A stretch of 64,000 nt of DNA from Thraustochytrium sp. TN22 (Eukaryota > Sar > Bigyra > Thraustochytrida > Thraustochytriidae): contig JABLUY010000017.1 of the NCBI GenBank assembly GCA_013306675.1, forward strand, positions 62,001-126,000. Direction: 5' to 3'. The first letter of the stretch is position 1, and each line of letters starts with the position of its first letter. The notes beneath the pieces are model-generated. The model was not told the origin of the DNA, ran no database searches, and saw nothing but the letters and a program-made list of their open reading frames with translations. The translations under genes and the position numbers were made by a program. Of the stretch, positions 1 through 10,628 are shown one piece after another.

Positions 1-421
1 GGCTTGCGCTCGAGGAAGCGCGCTCGCCATGGCCGACGTGAGCGGGCCAACGCGCCGGCGGTTTTACGTCGCGCGGGATCTGAGTTTGAATCACCTGAAT
101 GCGCCCGGTGACTTTTGCCACTTGCGCGGACCCGACCTCTGCCACTCACGCGACCGGACGTTTGCCACTCGCGCGACCGGACTTTTGCCACTCGAGCGAA
201 CTGGCAAAGCCCAGGTCGCCGGTAAAAGAGACCAAAAAAGGGCGTCTAAAACAATTTCAAACAACGTGCGACTCTTCAGTCGGGTGCTACGCGCCTCGCG
301 CGCTCAACAAGCCCGGCCGGCTTGCGCTCGAGGAAGCGCGCTCGACGTGAGCAGGCCAACGCGCCGGCACTTTTACGTCGCTCCGCGGGATCTGAGTTTG
401 AATCACCTGGATGCGCCCGGC
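1..421. repeat. Direct repeat, two ~105-bp copies (1-108 and 319-421)
   Basis: The two copies share long exact blocks, for example the stretch beginning GGCTTGCGCTCGAGGAAGCG and the block CTGAGTTTGAATCACCTG. A third, partial copy of the CGCGCTCGACGTGAGCAGG portion lies near 722-745. Short ORFs crossing these copies are in different frames and have no recognisable domain, so this is repeat DNA rather than coding sequence. Confidence 0.75.
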
Positions 422-580
422 CGCCGCACCGAGAGACTTTCCGCCAGTCGGTGATCGAGACTTTGCCAGTGGTGAAGCAAGCTTTTGCCAGTGGTGAACC
501 GAGCTTTTGCCAGTCGCGAACCGGTGGAAATCCAGGCGGCCAGGTAAGATACCAAAAACGGTGTCTAAAATTCTTTTTGA
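160..580 (+). repeat. Two degenerate relatives of the inverted-repeat element at ~1.5 kb (160-262 and 478-580)
   Basis: Both segments run through blocks resembling CTTTTGCCA and a CCAGG-containing linker, and end with GAGACCAAAAAAGGGCGTCTAAAA (225-248, shown here as adjoining blocks) or AGATACCAAAAACGGTGTC. This is the same order seen in the right half of the element at 1482-1757. No matching left inverted end was found for either, so they look like partial copies of one repeat family. Confidence 0.55.
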
Positions 581-767
581 ACGGAAGGACCCTTGCTTCT
601 CCAGTGACGGCGCATGTCGAGAGCGCTGCGTTGAGCGCGAGGCAGGTCGTTCAATGTGCCGCGTACCTGTGGACTTGGAGCACCCACGGGCAAACGTGCC
701 GCGCACTCACGTCAAAGAGGCAGCGCGCTCGACGTGAGCAGGTCGATGCGCCAGCCGCCTTTGGGAC

Positions 768-838
768 GCCAGCGAGACGCCAGCGAGACGCCAGCGAGAC
801 GCCAGCGAGACCCCAGCGAGACGCCAGCGCGACACCAG
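768..838. repeat. 11-bp tandem repeat, about six copies
   Basis: The unit GCCAGCGAGAC repeats head to tail with single-base variants such as CCCAGCGAGAC and GCCAGCGCGAC. The frame is open only by chance. No gene covers it. Confidence 0.85.
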
Positions 839-1481
839 ACAGGTTTACTAAGTGGGGCCCACGCTACAAAGGAATCGAGCGTAATTCCGAGTCTCGACGA
901 TGACGAGATCATCGCTGACGTCACCAGTTCGACACTGAGAAGAGGCAGTCCGTGTCCAAGAATACCTCGCTTCAGACCCGGGCGCAGCGACTGGGCGCAT
1001 CCGCTTCGTACTCAACGACTTGCCTCGAGCTGAAGGCAGCACGAAGAGCAGGCTGAGGCGCAAGCGCGGCTCCGACACACGTGAGACCTGATCGCGAGTG
1101 CATGAGAGGTCGTCCTTGTTGCGACAAGGCACGCTCAATTCGTTCAAAGCGTTTTCAGACGGCAGCTGTCGGGTATCCGCTCGGATGCGAATGGCGAAAC
1201 CTCGGTTCACGACTTGCCAAAAAAAAAAAAAAAAATGGGGCTTGACTTCGTCCGGGTTTTCCAAGCGTCGACTGGCCGTGGGGGGGCTTTCCTCACGAAC
1301 GCGCGCCGCATGCCCAAGCGACCAGGCGTCGGGTTCAATGCGGTGCGCTTGACAGAATCCGACTGACGCGTCCTTGCGGCCCTTCTTCCACGCGGTGCAA
1401 CTCACGCGTGACGTGACATGATCTCTGTTCCATCCTGTCGCGGCGGCTGGCGGGCGGTCGCTACACGCTACTCGAAAGATT
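839..1481. other. No supported gene
   Basis: This stretch has only short overlapping frames without domains. It holds a run of about 17 A residues near 1219-1235, notable in such GC-rich DNA. I see no splice-supported gene. Confidence 0.5.
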
Positions 1482-1757
1482 GGTTCACAACCAGTTTGAG
1501 ACGCCGTTTTTGGTATCTTTTCCTGCGCTGCCTGGAGTTCTCCGGTTCGCGCGACCGGGAATAGCTGAGTCCACGACCTGGATTTTCCCGGTCGTCGACC
1601 GAAATTTTGCCACCAGTCGTGGCCCAGCTTTTCCCAGTTGCGCGGAGTGGGACTTTGCCATTCGTGAACCCAGCTTTTCCCAGTCGGGCGGACCGGTCAA
1701 GTCCAGGCGGCCCAGAATAAGATACCAAAAACCGCGTCCCAAACCGGTTATGGACCC
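1482..1757. mobile_element. MITE-like non-autonomous element with terminal inverted repeats
   Basis: The left end (1489-1520, beginning AACCAGTTTGAGACG and ending TTTTTGGTATCTT) is the inverse complement, with few mismatches, of the right end (1719-1749, AAGATACCAAAAACCGCG followed by TCCCAAACCGGTT). The match continues weakly outward to about 1482 and 1757. The interior is about 200 bp, has no transposase and contains repeated CTTTTCCCAG or CTTTGCCA blocks. Size and structure fit a miniature inverted-repeat DNA transposon. No clear target-site duplication was identified, so the superfamily is unknown. Related partial copies lie at 160-262 and 478-580. Confidence 0.6.
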
Positions 1758-2600
1758 GTTGATTGTTGCTGCAGCGACCGCCAGCCGCCCCCTGCCACTG
1801 CACGTCACACGGCTTGCCTCGCCTCTCCAGGCCAATCGCACGTCACGGCCCTGGCTGCCGCGAGCGTCGGCGGCAAGATGTGCCTCTGCGCCGCATGATG
1901 GAGCTGATGGGCCAAGATGATGGCGCAAGCGCTTGCCCCTTGGTGCCTCCAGCGGCCCGAAGCAGACGAGGAGGGGATCACGGCTCAAGGATTGCGGAGC
2001 GAAGAGGCTGAGGACGATGGCGCGGCTAACGCGCCTGGTCTACGCGACGGCGAGTGCGACATCGCGGAGTGCAAGCTTGCAGGGAGCCTATCGAGGGATG
2101 ACGTGCGACAGGCTCAGAGGGTGGAAGATCAACAAGAGCGACGCCTGGATGCCCGCCCCGTCGGAAGCCTCGTGTGACGCGCCCAGCTCGGGCGATCTCG
2201 GGGCGATTCCGGGCAAGCGGCAAAATCTCATCGAGACCAGGCCCGAGCGCTCAAACACTTCGCACGCTGCCGTGAATGCATCCCATTCATGATTGCGCAG
2301 CACCGCGAGCTGCTCCCTGCGCAGCTCTGCGCCAACAAGGCGCTCATCTCTTTGTACCCCGTACAAAGGTCCTAGGCAGCGTTACTGCCCAGGCCTCGCA
2401 ACCATTAGTCTGGCGCCAAGCCTCCCAGCGGCTTCGGCAGACTCGCAACTCCGGCTCGACCTGCCTTGCAGCTCTCGACCGTAACAACAACCCTTTTCAC
2501 CCCGTTCCTCGCCCGGCCGCTTCGGCCGGCGCGGGGGCGGGGCTTCGTTGCGTTTCTAAGACCTGTCCATCTTTCCATTTTCACCCGGACCAGTGCTGCA
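1758..2600. other. No supported gene
   Basis: Several overlapping 60-120-codon frames occur on both strands. None has a recognisable motif or consistent codon bias, and I found no splice pattern joining them. Confidence 0.45.
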
Positions 2601-3210
2601 TCACTTGTTAGAGCCTCATCTCGACGTCAAGCCCCAAGGTTGGGCGCGCAGGCAGAACTGGGGCAGCACATACGGCGAGAGCTACATGGAGCCCAAAAGG
2701 GCCAAGATCAAGGTGCTTTTTTAGATCTGCGTGACTTGCTTTTCGGACAAGCTCGGGCCGGGGGCGATGTGCGCAGACCTCGAGAAGCAGTTTTGCCTTT
2801 GCTCGGAGGCGAGTGTCAAGGCCTACGTCTCGACGCTCTTCAAGACGCAAAAGGACCGAGCAAGCAGCAAAGCACTCGGGCTCGAAGGCACCGATCCCGC
2901 TGCAGCACACCTGCTGATGCTGTCAGGTGCCAGAGGCAGAGGACGCAAAGGCACGGCCGAGATCTTCCAGGCTCCACTCGTCGAGCTCGCTTACAGGCAC
3001 TCACAGATGAAGACGGCCGATTCGCTTGACATCTTCACTGTCCAGTACGCAGAGGAGCTCCCGCATGGGTTTCCTACGCCCCAGTAGATCAAGACGAAGA
3101 TCGGCGCAGTCAAGAGCCAGATCAAGGTGCGCCGTGACCATCAAGAGCAAGTATCTCAGTACCTGGTATCCACGCGCTCATCTCTTGCATGCACCCATTG
3201 CGCAGCACCT
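2600..3210 (+). other. Coding-like traces, unidentified
   Basis: A 118-codon frame (2731-3087) and the frame segments before and after it have protein-like composition, with alternating Lys/Arg/Gln and hydrophobic residues and few low-complexity runs. The reading is interrupted, so this is either a decayed gene or a multi-exon gene whose splice sites I could not resolve. I recognise no family. GC content is lower than in the neighbouring real genes. It could also be chance. Confidence 0.25.
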
Positions 3211-3984
3211 CCGAGGCCTGCGCGCCGCCCTTAGCCTTTCTTTTTCGCGCCCGCGTCTGCGCCGCCGCACCCGCCCCGCATGCGCCGCCGCGCTGGCGTT
3301 TCACGGGATTAGCGTCATGCAGGGCTGCGGAGGAGGCCTCGTCGCAGGAACACCACCTCTCAGTGACGTGCACCCCGGCATAACATTACTTAGGGCCGCG
3401 CGAACGAGCCTGCCAAGCGGCGAAGCGCGGGACGAATTTCCGGATTTGAGGTGGCCTCCTTACGCCGTGAGATGCATGTAAAACACTTCCTTCACTTCCT
3501 TCAGTAAGCTATTGCTAGGCCAGAAGAACACACGAGGGACGTTCTGCACACGGGTCGCAGCATGGCTCTGCTGGCCGGACGCACATTCTCCAGCGGACTG
3601 CGGTTTCCTCAAGCCTGTCTGGCGGCAGCTCGGAAGATCGGTTGCCTCATGGCGAATAGCGTCAAGCACGCAGCATTTGCACGAACCGGAGCCGTGTGTG
3701 GGGCATGGCCATCGTTTGCGGCGATCAGATCTGGTCGCATGGGTTCACAAGCCTTGCCGAGCCTTGGCAGGCGCGCGCGCCTTGGGCCTCGGTCTTGGCG
3801 ACGGCTGGTGCTCCGTGAAGAACGCACTCGCTGGAGGAGAACTTGAAAAGGCGTAGGGACGTCGCTCTTGTTGGGAGCACAGAGCAGGAACCGTCGGCCG
3901 TCGCAGCGCATTATTCGCAACAAGTCGTAGCGATCTGATCGTATTGTTGGAACTTCACGACCTTCACGACACGAGTGCTGCGAC
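3211..3984. other. No supported gene
   Basis: Only short overlapping frames are present. This stretch would hold the 3' flank of the LRR gene that ends at 3985 on the minus strand. I see no RNA gene or clear repeat. Confidence 0.45.
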
Positions 3985-6900
3985 TTACGGGGTCCCCTCC
4001 GCCTCGCTGGAAGACTCCGGTGCCGACCGGCGTTTCGCCCATGCTGTCGTCAAAGTTGAACCGATAAAGAGGACAGAAAGGGTCACTGTCACCCAGTAGG
4101 CATAACTTGTGAGGGCAACTTCGCCCAGGAGCGCGCCGTTGACGAACTGGATGAGGAGCTGTAGCAAGCTCGCAGCAACGGCATCCCACTTGCACATGAT
4201 GCGAAAAGCCTCCTCGTCAAACCGAGATTCTTCTGGCTCCTGTGCGACGACCAGCTCCTCTCCATAGTCCTGGTCGTCCTCGTACACCTCAGCTCTGACG
4301 TGAGGCTGCTGCTCGCTGTCCACATCGACCGCAGTGACCACACTGGCCTTGGCAATGACAACCGGGTCATACCTGGCCACCCTTTGCCACAGGCGCCCCC
4401 AGGCGGGTATCACGTCTGGGCTAAGTAGAGTGAGCTGCTTCGGTCTCCGGAACGGGAGCAACCTGAGGTTATAGAGGACGATGCCGACCGCGACGCGTGC
4501 GCAATGGCCAAACACCGAGAGAAAAAGGATCGCCACAACCGGCATGCTCGGGTTGGGCTCCCCGCGCATTGGGTTCCGCATCAGCCAGGCGGCGAAAGGG
4601 ACGAGGCGAAGGGCCAGCAAAAGGCTCACGAGCATGAGCCCCTGGTTCACGTAGAAACCCTGGCCCACGTAGTAAAGGTCGCTGGCGAAGTCACCTACGG
4701 AGAGCACCATGTTCGGGAGCAAGTGCAGACACCGGGAGCGCAAGAGGATAATGAGGGCCAGTATGCCCGGCACGGGCAGTAGGAAGCAGATGACGAGAAG
4801 CGCCGAGGCCGCACTACCATCTGAGTCAGCGACAAAGGCACACGCGCCGTTGATCTCTGGGCCGGGATTGCACTTGCTTTGCGTTGTTATCGGCGACTCC
4901 GTTGGCGACTCCGTTGGCGACTCCGTTGGCCACTGCATCTGCTCGCCCAAATACTCAATCACCTCGAGATTGCTGAGAGTGCTAACGAGGTCCTCCGGAA
5001 GAGCATTGACGTAGTTCGAGCGAATATCGAGCATGGTGAGCGAGACGAGGTTGAGAATGGAGTCCGGGAGCGAGGTCAGGTAGTTGTCGCGCAGGGTCAG
5101 CTTGGTGAGCGCCGTCAGGTGTCCGATGGCATCCGGCAAGGCCGTCAGCGCGCAGGAATTGATCTCGCTGTGGAGCAGCGTGGTCAGCTCAAATCTTTGC
5201 AGAGCGCGAGGATTGGCCTCCCGGTGAAAGAAACGTACAGATGTTGGAGAGCGGTGAGGTTGGAGATCTCGGACGAGAGACCTTGCAGATCGATGTTGTT
5301 GGAGAGGATAAGTGAGGTCAGCGCCGTGACCGAGCCAATCTCCTCGCTCAGGTAGTCCACCAAGTTGTTCGAGAGATCGAGGTATGTGAGGCGCGTGAGC
5401 CCGTTGAGCGGCGACAAGTCGCTGATCTTGTTGCTGTGGATGTCCAGGTACCTGATGTTGACTGGCAAGGCCGGGATCGAGGTGAGTTCGTTCTCGAACA
5501 GCCGAGAGACCAACAGACCAGTCATGTCAGTGAGCGCCAGGAGGCTGGTCAGATTGTTGTTGGGGACATTGAAGGTCACCACACCGGTAAGCTTGTCCAT
5601 GGCCGCCGCTGAAATCTCGGTGAGCTGGTTGGCGTTCGCGTAGATTGCGGTCCATCTGCCATGATCGATCCAGGCTTGGGGCAACTCGGTGAGCTGGTTG
5701 TCTCTGACGTCCAGCCAACGAACATTGGTGAGATGACTGATGGTGTTGGGAAGAGAGTTGAGTACGTTGCTGGAGAGATTCAAGTGGGTAAGAAGCGTCA
5801 GTGTTTCGAAAATGTCGGGCAGCTCGTTCAACTGGTTGTCCTGTAGCTCCAATCTGTCGAGGTTCGTGAGCTGGCCGATGTAGGGGGTTAGAGCCGTGAG
5901 TGCACAGGATTTTATCTCGCTGCTCGTAGCGCGGTTAGCTCACTCATCGATTGTAGCGCAAGGGCGGAGCAAGTGGCCAGGAAATCGTACAGTTTTTGGA
6001 GAGCGATGAGGCTTGACATCTCGGACGAGAGACCTTGCAGACCGATGTTGTTGGAGAGGATAAGTGAGGTCAGCGCCGTGACCGAGCCAATCTCCTCGCT
6101 CAGGTAGTCCACCAAGTTGTTCGAGAGATCGAGGTATGTGAGGCGCGTGAGCCCGTTGAGCGGCGACAAGTCGCTGATCTTGTTGCTGTGGATGTCCAGG
6201 TACCTGATGTTGACTGGCAAGGCCGGGATCGAGGTGAGTTCGTTCCCGTACAGCCGAGAGACCAACAAACCAGTCATGTCAGTGAGCGCCAGGAGGCTGG
6301 TCAGATTGTTGTTGGCGACGTTGAAGGTCACCACACCGGTAAGCTTGTCCATGGCCGCCGCTGAAATCTCGGTGAGCTGGTTGGTGTTCGCGTAGATTGC
6401 GGTCCATCTGCCATGATCGATCCAGGCTTGGGGCAACTCGGTGAACTGGTTGTCTCCGATGTCCAGCCAACGGACATTGGTGAGCTGACCGATGGTGTTG
6501 GGAAGAGTCTTGAGTATGTTGCTGGTGAGATTCAAGCGGGTAAGAAGCATCAGTGCGTCGATGGTGTCGGGCAGCTCGTTCAGCTGGTTGCCCTGCAGCT
6601 CCAATCTGCCGAGGCCCGAGAGGTGGCTGATGGAGCTGGGTAGAACCGAGATGAGGTTTGTGTCCAAAGAGAGGTCCGTAAGCAATGTGAGCGCGGTGAT
6701 CCAGTCGGGGAGCTCGGGTAGAAGGTTGTTTCCGAGGTTGCAGTCGGTCAGTGCCTCGAAGGAGCTCCATGCGTCCGGCACGCTTGTGAGCTGGTTGGAC
6801 GTGGCATGGAGTGACTGGACGCTCGCCGCTTCACTGAGGTACGGCGTGAGGTCCGGCGGCTCGCCCTCGCACGAGCTGCAGGTGATGCCGGTCGTCGGCG

Positions 6901-7060
6901 AGCCCTCGATGGTGCATGCACACCCAGCGAACGCTGGCGCTGCGAGCAGCACAGGCCCTGCGAGCGCCGTCAGGAACACCAGCGCTAGCGCCACACCAGA
7001 GCGCCGCCGAGCTCCGGCCACCGTCTGCGTAGCTGCGCTCGCGCTATCGCACGAGTCCAT
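3985..7060 (-). CDS. Leucine-rich-repeat membrane protein, 3 exons
   Basis: Exons are 7060-5991, 5919-5239 and 5167-3985, giving 977 residues. Both introns (5990-5920, donor GTACGA; 5238-5168, donor GTACGT) are 71 nt, end in CAG and restore an unbroken LRR reading. Without splicing the gene looks frameshifted. An N-terminal signal peptide (hydrophobic core about residues 22-44) precedes a Cys-rich cap. About 20 short LRRs of the LxxLxLxxNxLxxLP type follow, then a Thr/Ser/Pro spacer (TESP repeats). The C-terminal third has several membrane helices and a conserved-looking GDFASDLYYV segment, distantly reminiscent of XK-type scramblase families. The layout suggests an extracellular LRR receptor or adhesion domain on a multi-pass membrane module. 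The ligand is unknown. The central LRR block is duplicated (separate entry). Confidence 0.8.
5168..6671 (-). repeat. 752-bp tandem duplication inside the LRR gene, carrying its intron
   Basis: Copies 5168-5919 and 5920-6671 align at a constant offset of 752 bp and are nearly identical over the LRR coding part. Each contains the 71-nt intron at the same relative place (5168-5238 and 5920-5990). Similarity fades near the outer end of the upstream copy, after about 6632. The unit length is not a multiple of three, but removing the intron keeps the protein in frame. Confidence 0.9.
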
Positions 7061-8196
7061 CGTCGGTGCCAGGCCGCAGGCACGATCACGATTTGCTTGG
7101 CGGCCCGGACGGGCCGGGACAGCTCAACTCGGAGTCCTCCCCGCTTCCGTAGTTGGAGTGGTTGCAACCAGTGGCAGCACGGCCAGCCTGCCAGTCACAG
7201 CCAGTGGGCTGCCTGCCAGGTGTCACGGTATCGGCCCGGCTGCTACTAGGCTATCGGGGTAACTTACTGCCAAAGTTGCGGTTCCCAGCCTGCGACTCGC
7301 ACGAGGACCCCGAAGCGGCGCCGCGCGCGCCGCTACGTGCGTCAACTTAGACGCAGGCGGCCACTGCACTGCACTGACGCCGTCGTCGTCGCCTGGCCCG
7401 GCGGGCTTTTCCGAGTCGGAGGCGCGCTGCCTGATCAGACCAGCTCATCCTGCCACGGGCGATGGGTCACCGCTGGCGCCGTCGCACCGAAGCCGCGCGC
7501 CGCCTGCTGCCACGGGCCGTGTCACGGTCTGGCAGGCTGGCCAGCCTGATGGGCGGGGGCGGACCGGCGGCGCGGCATGCCTTGGGCTGCCGGGCCGGGC
7601 TCCGGCTGCTGGCCGCTGCGCACGTCACACTGGTGGTGGACGCAAGGGGCTGCGCACGTCAAATTGGACGCAACGGGGCGCAAGGGCGCGTACGCGCCAT
7701 CACCATGCCCTCAAACAAGCCACACAAGGGGAGGGCCGCAAGGCCCCATGTCGGGAACGGCAAAAAAAAGATGGGGGATGGAAGGGGGGAAAAGGAGGGA
7801 AGCGCGCGGAGCGCGCGATGGTGGTGGTGTACAAGTATAAGAAGAGGTGCATCACGCGTTGAAGATACAGTAGATCCCTCCCTGAATCCTCGGGGGGCGG
7901 GGGGGCGGGGGGCGGGACGGGGGAATCGGTACGCGAGAACTCGAAGGGGGGAAAGCGTCGAAAGGGTCTCACTAAAAGTGGTGGGCGCTCGCCATTGGGC
8001 CGCGGCGGCGGCACTCGACGCCAACCGAAAAAACAATCCTTCGTGGTGCTGGCTCCAAAAAGTCCTCGCGCTACTTACGAATACCATGGTACCTCCCCCC
8101 CAAAAAAGCTTGTGTCTGCCTCTGAGAGCCTGAGCATACGTACAAACACACAAAGAGAGAGACATGTTTAGCCCATTCAGCCTGCAGCTGCCATCT
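7061..8196. other. No supported gene; 5' flank of the LRR gene and 3' flank of the glycosyltransferase-like gene
   Basis: The sequence is GC-rich with G-runs (about 7894-7920) and short A-runs. Frames of up to 223 codons are present but of low complexity (Arg/Gly/Pro) and overlap on both strands. Nothing recognisable is encoded. Confidence 0.5.
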
Positions 8197-10458
8197 TCAA
8201 GCTAACCACGGTTCTTTCTTGAGGTCCACATCGGCCTCTTTGACAGGGTGGAACAGCCTGTCGGACTTGCTGTTGCCAGGCTTGCGAGTCTCGTCGAGGA
8301 AGCCTTCCCAATCTTTCGGCTGAATGTCTCTCCAGGACCAAGATCCGATTAGGCTGTGCACCTGTAGTGGGGTGTACTTGCAGTGCGGCTGGTGGCGTAG
8401 GCAGGTGTCGTAAAAGAGCACTTCGTCGATGGACCAGTTCTGCGGCGTGAAGACGACCTTGAGGAGCCACTGGATCATGCGGCGCGAGACGCGCGCAAGA
8501 CCGACATAGGTGTGGCCGTGCGGGCGCTTGGCTTGCCAGGCGGTGGTGAGGGCCTCCCAGAAACCAATGTTGCTGCCGGCGTTCTTCTCGCGCTCAATAA
8601 CGCGTTGAGGCTCCTTGTCACCGTGGAAGGAGATGGACAGCAGGTCCGAGTCGTCGTCGTGCGTGCGGTCCAGAAGCTTGGCGATCGATCCGGTAAAGGT
8701 CACGTCGTAGTCGACGAGCCACAGGTACTTGACGTCAGGCCGCGTCTGCTGAATGTGGTCAAAGACCACGATCGACGCCAGAATCGTGTAGAGCCACATG
8801 AGCCGGTCCACGTTGTGAAAGTCGGGCGAGAAGACGCTCTTCTCGCCCTCCGAGCCGTCAGGGTTGCGCGCCTTGTGGCAGTACAGCGGCTCCGCGTATT
8901 GCTCGTTGCACGACCGCTCGATCACCTCGGCGGCTTCGCGTGGGACAAGGTTACGCACCAGCTTCACGTGATCCACGTTCAGCAGCTCGAAGCCGGTCTC
9001 CCTGGACCGCTGCGACTCCGCCACAAGCTGCTCACGCACCTCATCATCCACGCCACGCAAGAAGGTTGTCACAACCTCGCCGCCCTCCGCGTAAATGTCG
9101 CGCGCCCAGCTGTGCAGGGTGAGGTTCACGCGGTCGTTCATCTTGTGCGTTTTGAAGGCAATCACCTGATGCGCAAACTTCCCGGCGCGGGCGGCCGGCC
9201 GCGCCGGCCGCGGCACGCGCTCCATTACCGCCACGTCCGCGCGCCGGCTCATGTCCAGCACCTGGTACTCCTTGGCGCACCCCTTCGCGTCCGCCAGCTC
9301 CAGTCGGTCGTACATGGCCAGGGCCCACTTGCCCGTTAATTCCTTCACCTCGGACTCCATGAACCCGAGCTCCACCGGCAGGGGGTAGTCCGCCTCGCCA
9401 ATGTAGTCAACATCCATCACCTGGTCCGCTGGCACCTCTTCAATCAAGGCCTTCAGCTCGCACCTCTTCTCCTTTGCAGCAGCATCTACAGCCGCGGTCC
9501 GCCCGGTCATGATGCGCGTTGTGCACTCATCCAGCGAGCTGGGCGTAAAAAAGAGCCCGTCCGACACGTTGCGGTACATGCGCGGTTCTGGCGCGGCCAC
9601 AACCAGGCCTTGCACGCGGCGCATGCGCGTGTCGCGCTCCCAGTCCACCAGTGACGCGTTCAAGGAGACCAGCTTTGAAATGTCCACCGCCGGATTGTCC
9701 GCTGTCACCGTACCACGTGGCACGCCCAGTTCGCGCCGCCGGTTAGGCGCCTCCGTGTGCGGCAGGTACGAGAATTTCAAGCTCGGTAACGCCTCCTGCG
9801 TCAACACGGGCGCCAGCATGTGCGCGCACGTCTTCTTCCCGCGAACGTCCGCCAACGATTGGCCTTCGCGCAGCCGCGTGCCGGGCCGTACATAGACGAT
9901 AGAAGAGTATGGCCGCAGCGATCGCACGGCGTGCATCTCTTCGCCGCGAGGCACCACCTCGATGCGCGCGCCGCTGCGCACCAAGTGTTGCAAGTCGCTC
10001 GCGGGAAGGCCGGCCGCCGTCACCACGACGAGCTCCGCCGTCATCATCTTCGCGGCAGCCAGAGCTTCCACCTCCTTGCGCAAGCGCGCCACGTGCGCGA
10101 GCTGGAGCCGCATCAGGATCCTGCGGTGCTCGCGCGCCGGCCCCGCCAGGTTTTCCATGTCGATCTCCTGCACGTCAGCCACGTCACGGATAATCGTTGC
10201 CACGGCCATGCTACTAGGGCCCGCGCGATTGCCAGAACCGGATGTTGTGGGCGGCCGCGACGTCTCTGACGCCCCGCTTGCGCTTGCCGTCGTCGCAGGC
10301 GTCGTCACGCTTTGCCGCGTCTCGAGGTCCTCCGGGGCCAGTACGAAGATGCCCTGCTCCAGGTCCACCGTTAACCACGCCACGACCACGAGCGCCAAGA
10401 TGACCAGCGACACCAGCAGGCGGGGCCGCCGCCACCACGGCATCGTCGCCCGCGTCAT
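8197..10458 (-). CDS. Type II membrane glycosyltransferase-like protein
   Basis: The chosen start (10458) gives 753 residues: a short basic cytosolic tail, then one membrane helix at about residues 11-31, then a long luminal part. This is the architecture of Golgi glycosyltransferases. An upstream in-frame ATG at 10614 would add a Val/Arg-rich tail and almost touch the divergent CLN3 start. A DxD-type motif, DYD, lies at residues 583-585 within a VKYLWLVDYDVTF context, typical of nucleotide-sugar/metal binding. Nearby are a hydrophobic strand and a WSIDEVLFYDTCLR segment resembling the catalytic side of GT-A folds. Donor and acceptor are unknown, and I cannot assign a CAZy family. It may be a protist-specific family. 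Confidence 0.65.
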   Translation of the reverse strand: MTRATMPWWRRPRLLVSLVILALVVVAWLTVDLEQGIFVLAPEDLETRQSVTTPATTASASGASETSRPPTTSGSGNRAGPSSMAVATIIRDVADVQEIDMENLAGPAREHRRILMRLQLAHVARLRKEVEALAAAKMMTAELVVVTAAGLPASDLQHLVRSGARIEVVPRGEEMHAVRSLRPYSSIVYVRPGTRLREGQSLADVRGKKTCAHMLAPVLTQEALPSLKFSYLPHTEAPNRRRELGVPRGTVTADNPAVDISKLVSLNASLVDWERDTRMRRVQGLVVAAPEPRMYRNVSDGLFFTPSSLDECTTRIMTGRTAAVDAAAKEKRCELKALIEEVPADQVMDVDYIGEADYPLPVELGFMESEVKELTGKWALAMYDRLELADAKGCAKEYQVLDMSRRADVAVMERVPRPARPAARAGKFAHQVIAFKTHKMNDRVNLTLHSWARDIYAEGGEVVTTFLRGVDDEVREQLVAESQRSRETGFELLNVDHVKLVRNLVPREAAEVIERSCNEQYAEPLYCHKARNPDGSEGEKSVFSPDFHNVDRLMWLYTILASIVVFDHIQQTRPDVKYLWLVDYDVTFTGSIAKLLDRTHDDDSDLLSISFHGDKEPQRVIEREKNAGSNIGFWEALTTAWQAKRPHGHTYVGLARVSRRMIQWLLKVVFTPQNWSIDEVLFYDTCLRHQPHCKYTPLQVHSLIGSWSWRDIQPKDWEGFLDETRKPGNSKSDRLFHPVKEADVDLKKEPWLA

Positions 10459-10628
10459 CACGCTGCGCGCGCCGCGGCCTGCCCTCCGGTTGCTGCTCTG
10501 CTGGGCGGCTGCGCTCTTGACGGCGCCAGCGGCCTCTCTCTCTTGTACGACTGTTGTGGTACCACCCTCCATGCGCACCATAACCAGCAACCGGACCACA
10601 ACCAGCACCACCATCGCAACAGCCGGGC
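10459..10628. promoter_or_regulatory. Short divergent promoter between the glycosyltransferase-like gene and CLN3
   Basis: Only 170 bp separate the two chosen start codons, so both promoters and 5' leaders must lie here. No TATA box is obvious. The placement is inferred from gene orientation alone. Confidence 0.4.

Noticed and set aside
1219-1240. Poly(A) run as the tail of a retroposed copy
   Set aside because: No upstream cDNA-like sequence or flanking target duplication is visible.
3985-7060. LRR gene read as a frameshifted pseudogene of three ORFs
   Set aside because: Two 71-nt introns with GTACG donors and CAG acceptors join the three frames exactly and restore the LRR consensus at both junctions.
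7462-8133. 223-codon ORF upstream of the glycosyltransferase-like gene
   Set aside because: It is Arg/Gly-rich low-complexity, overlaps comparable frames on the other strand and has no motif.
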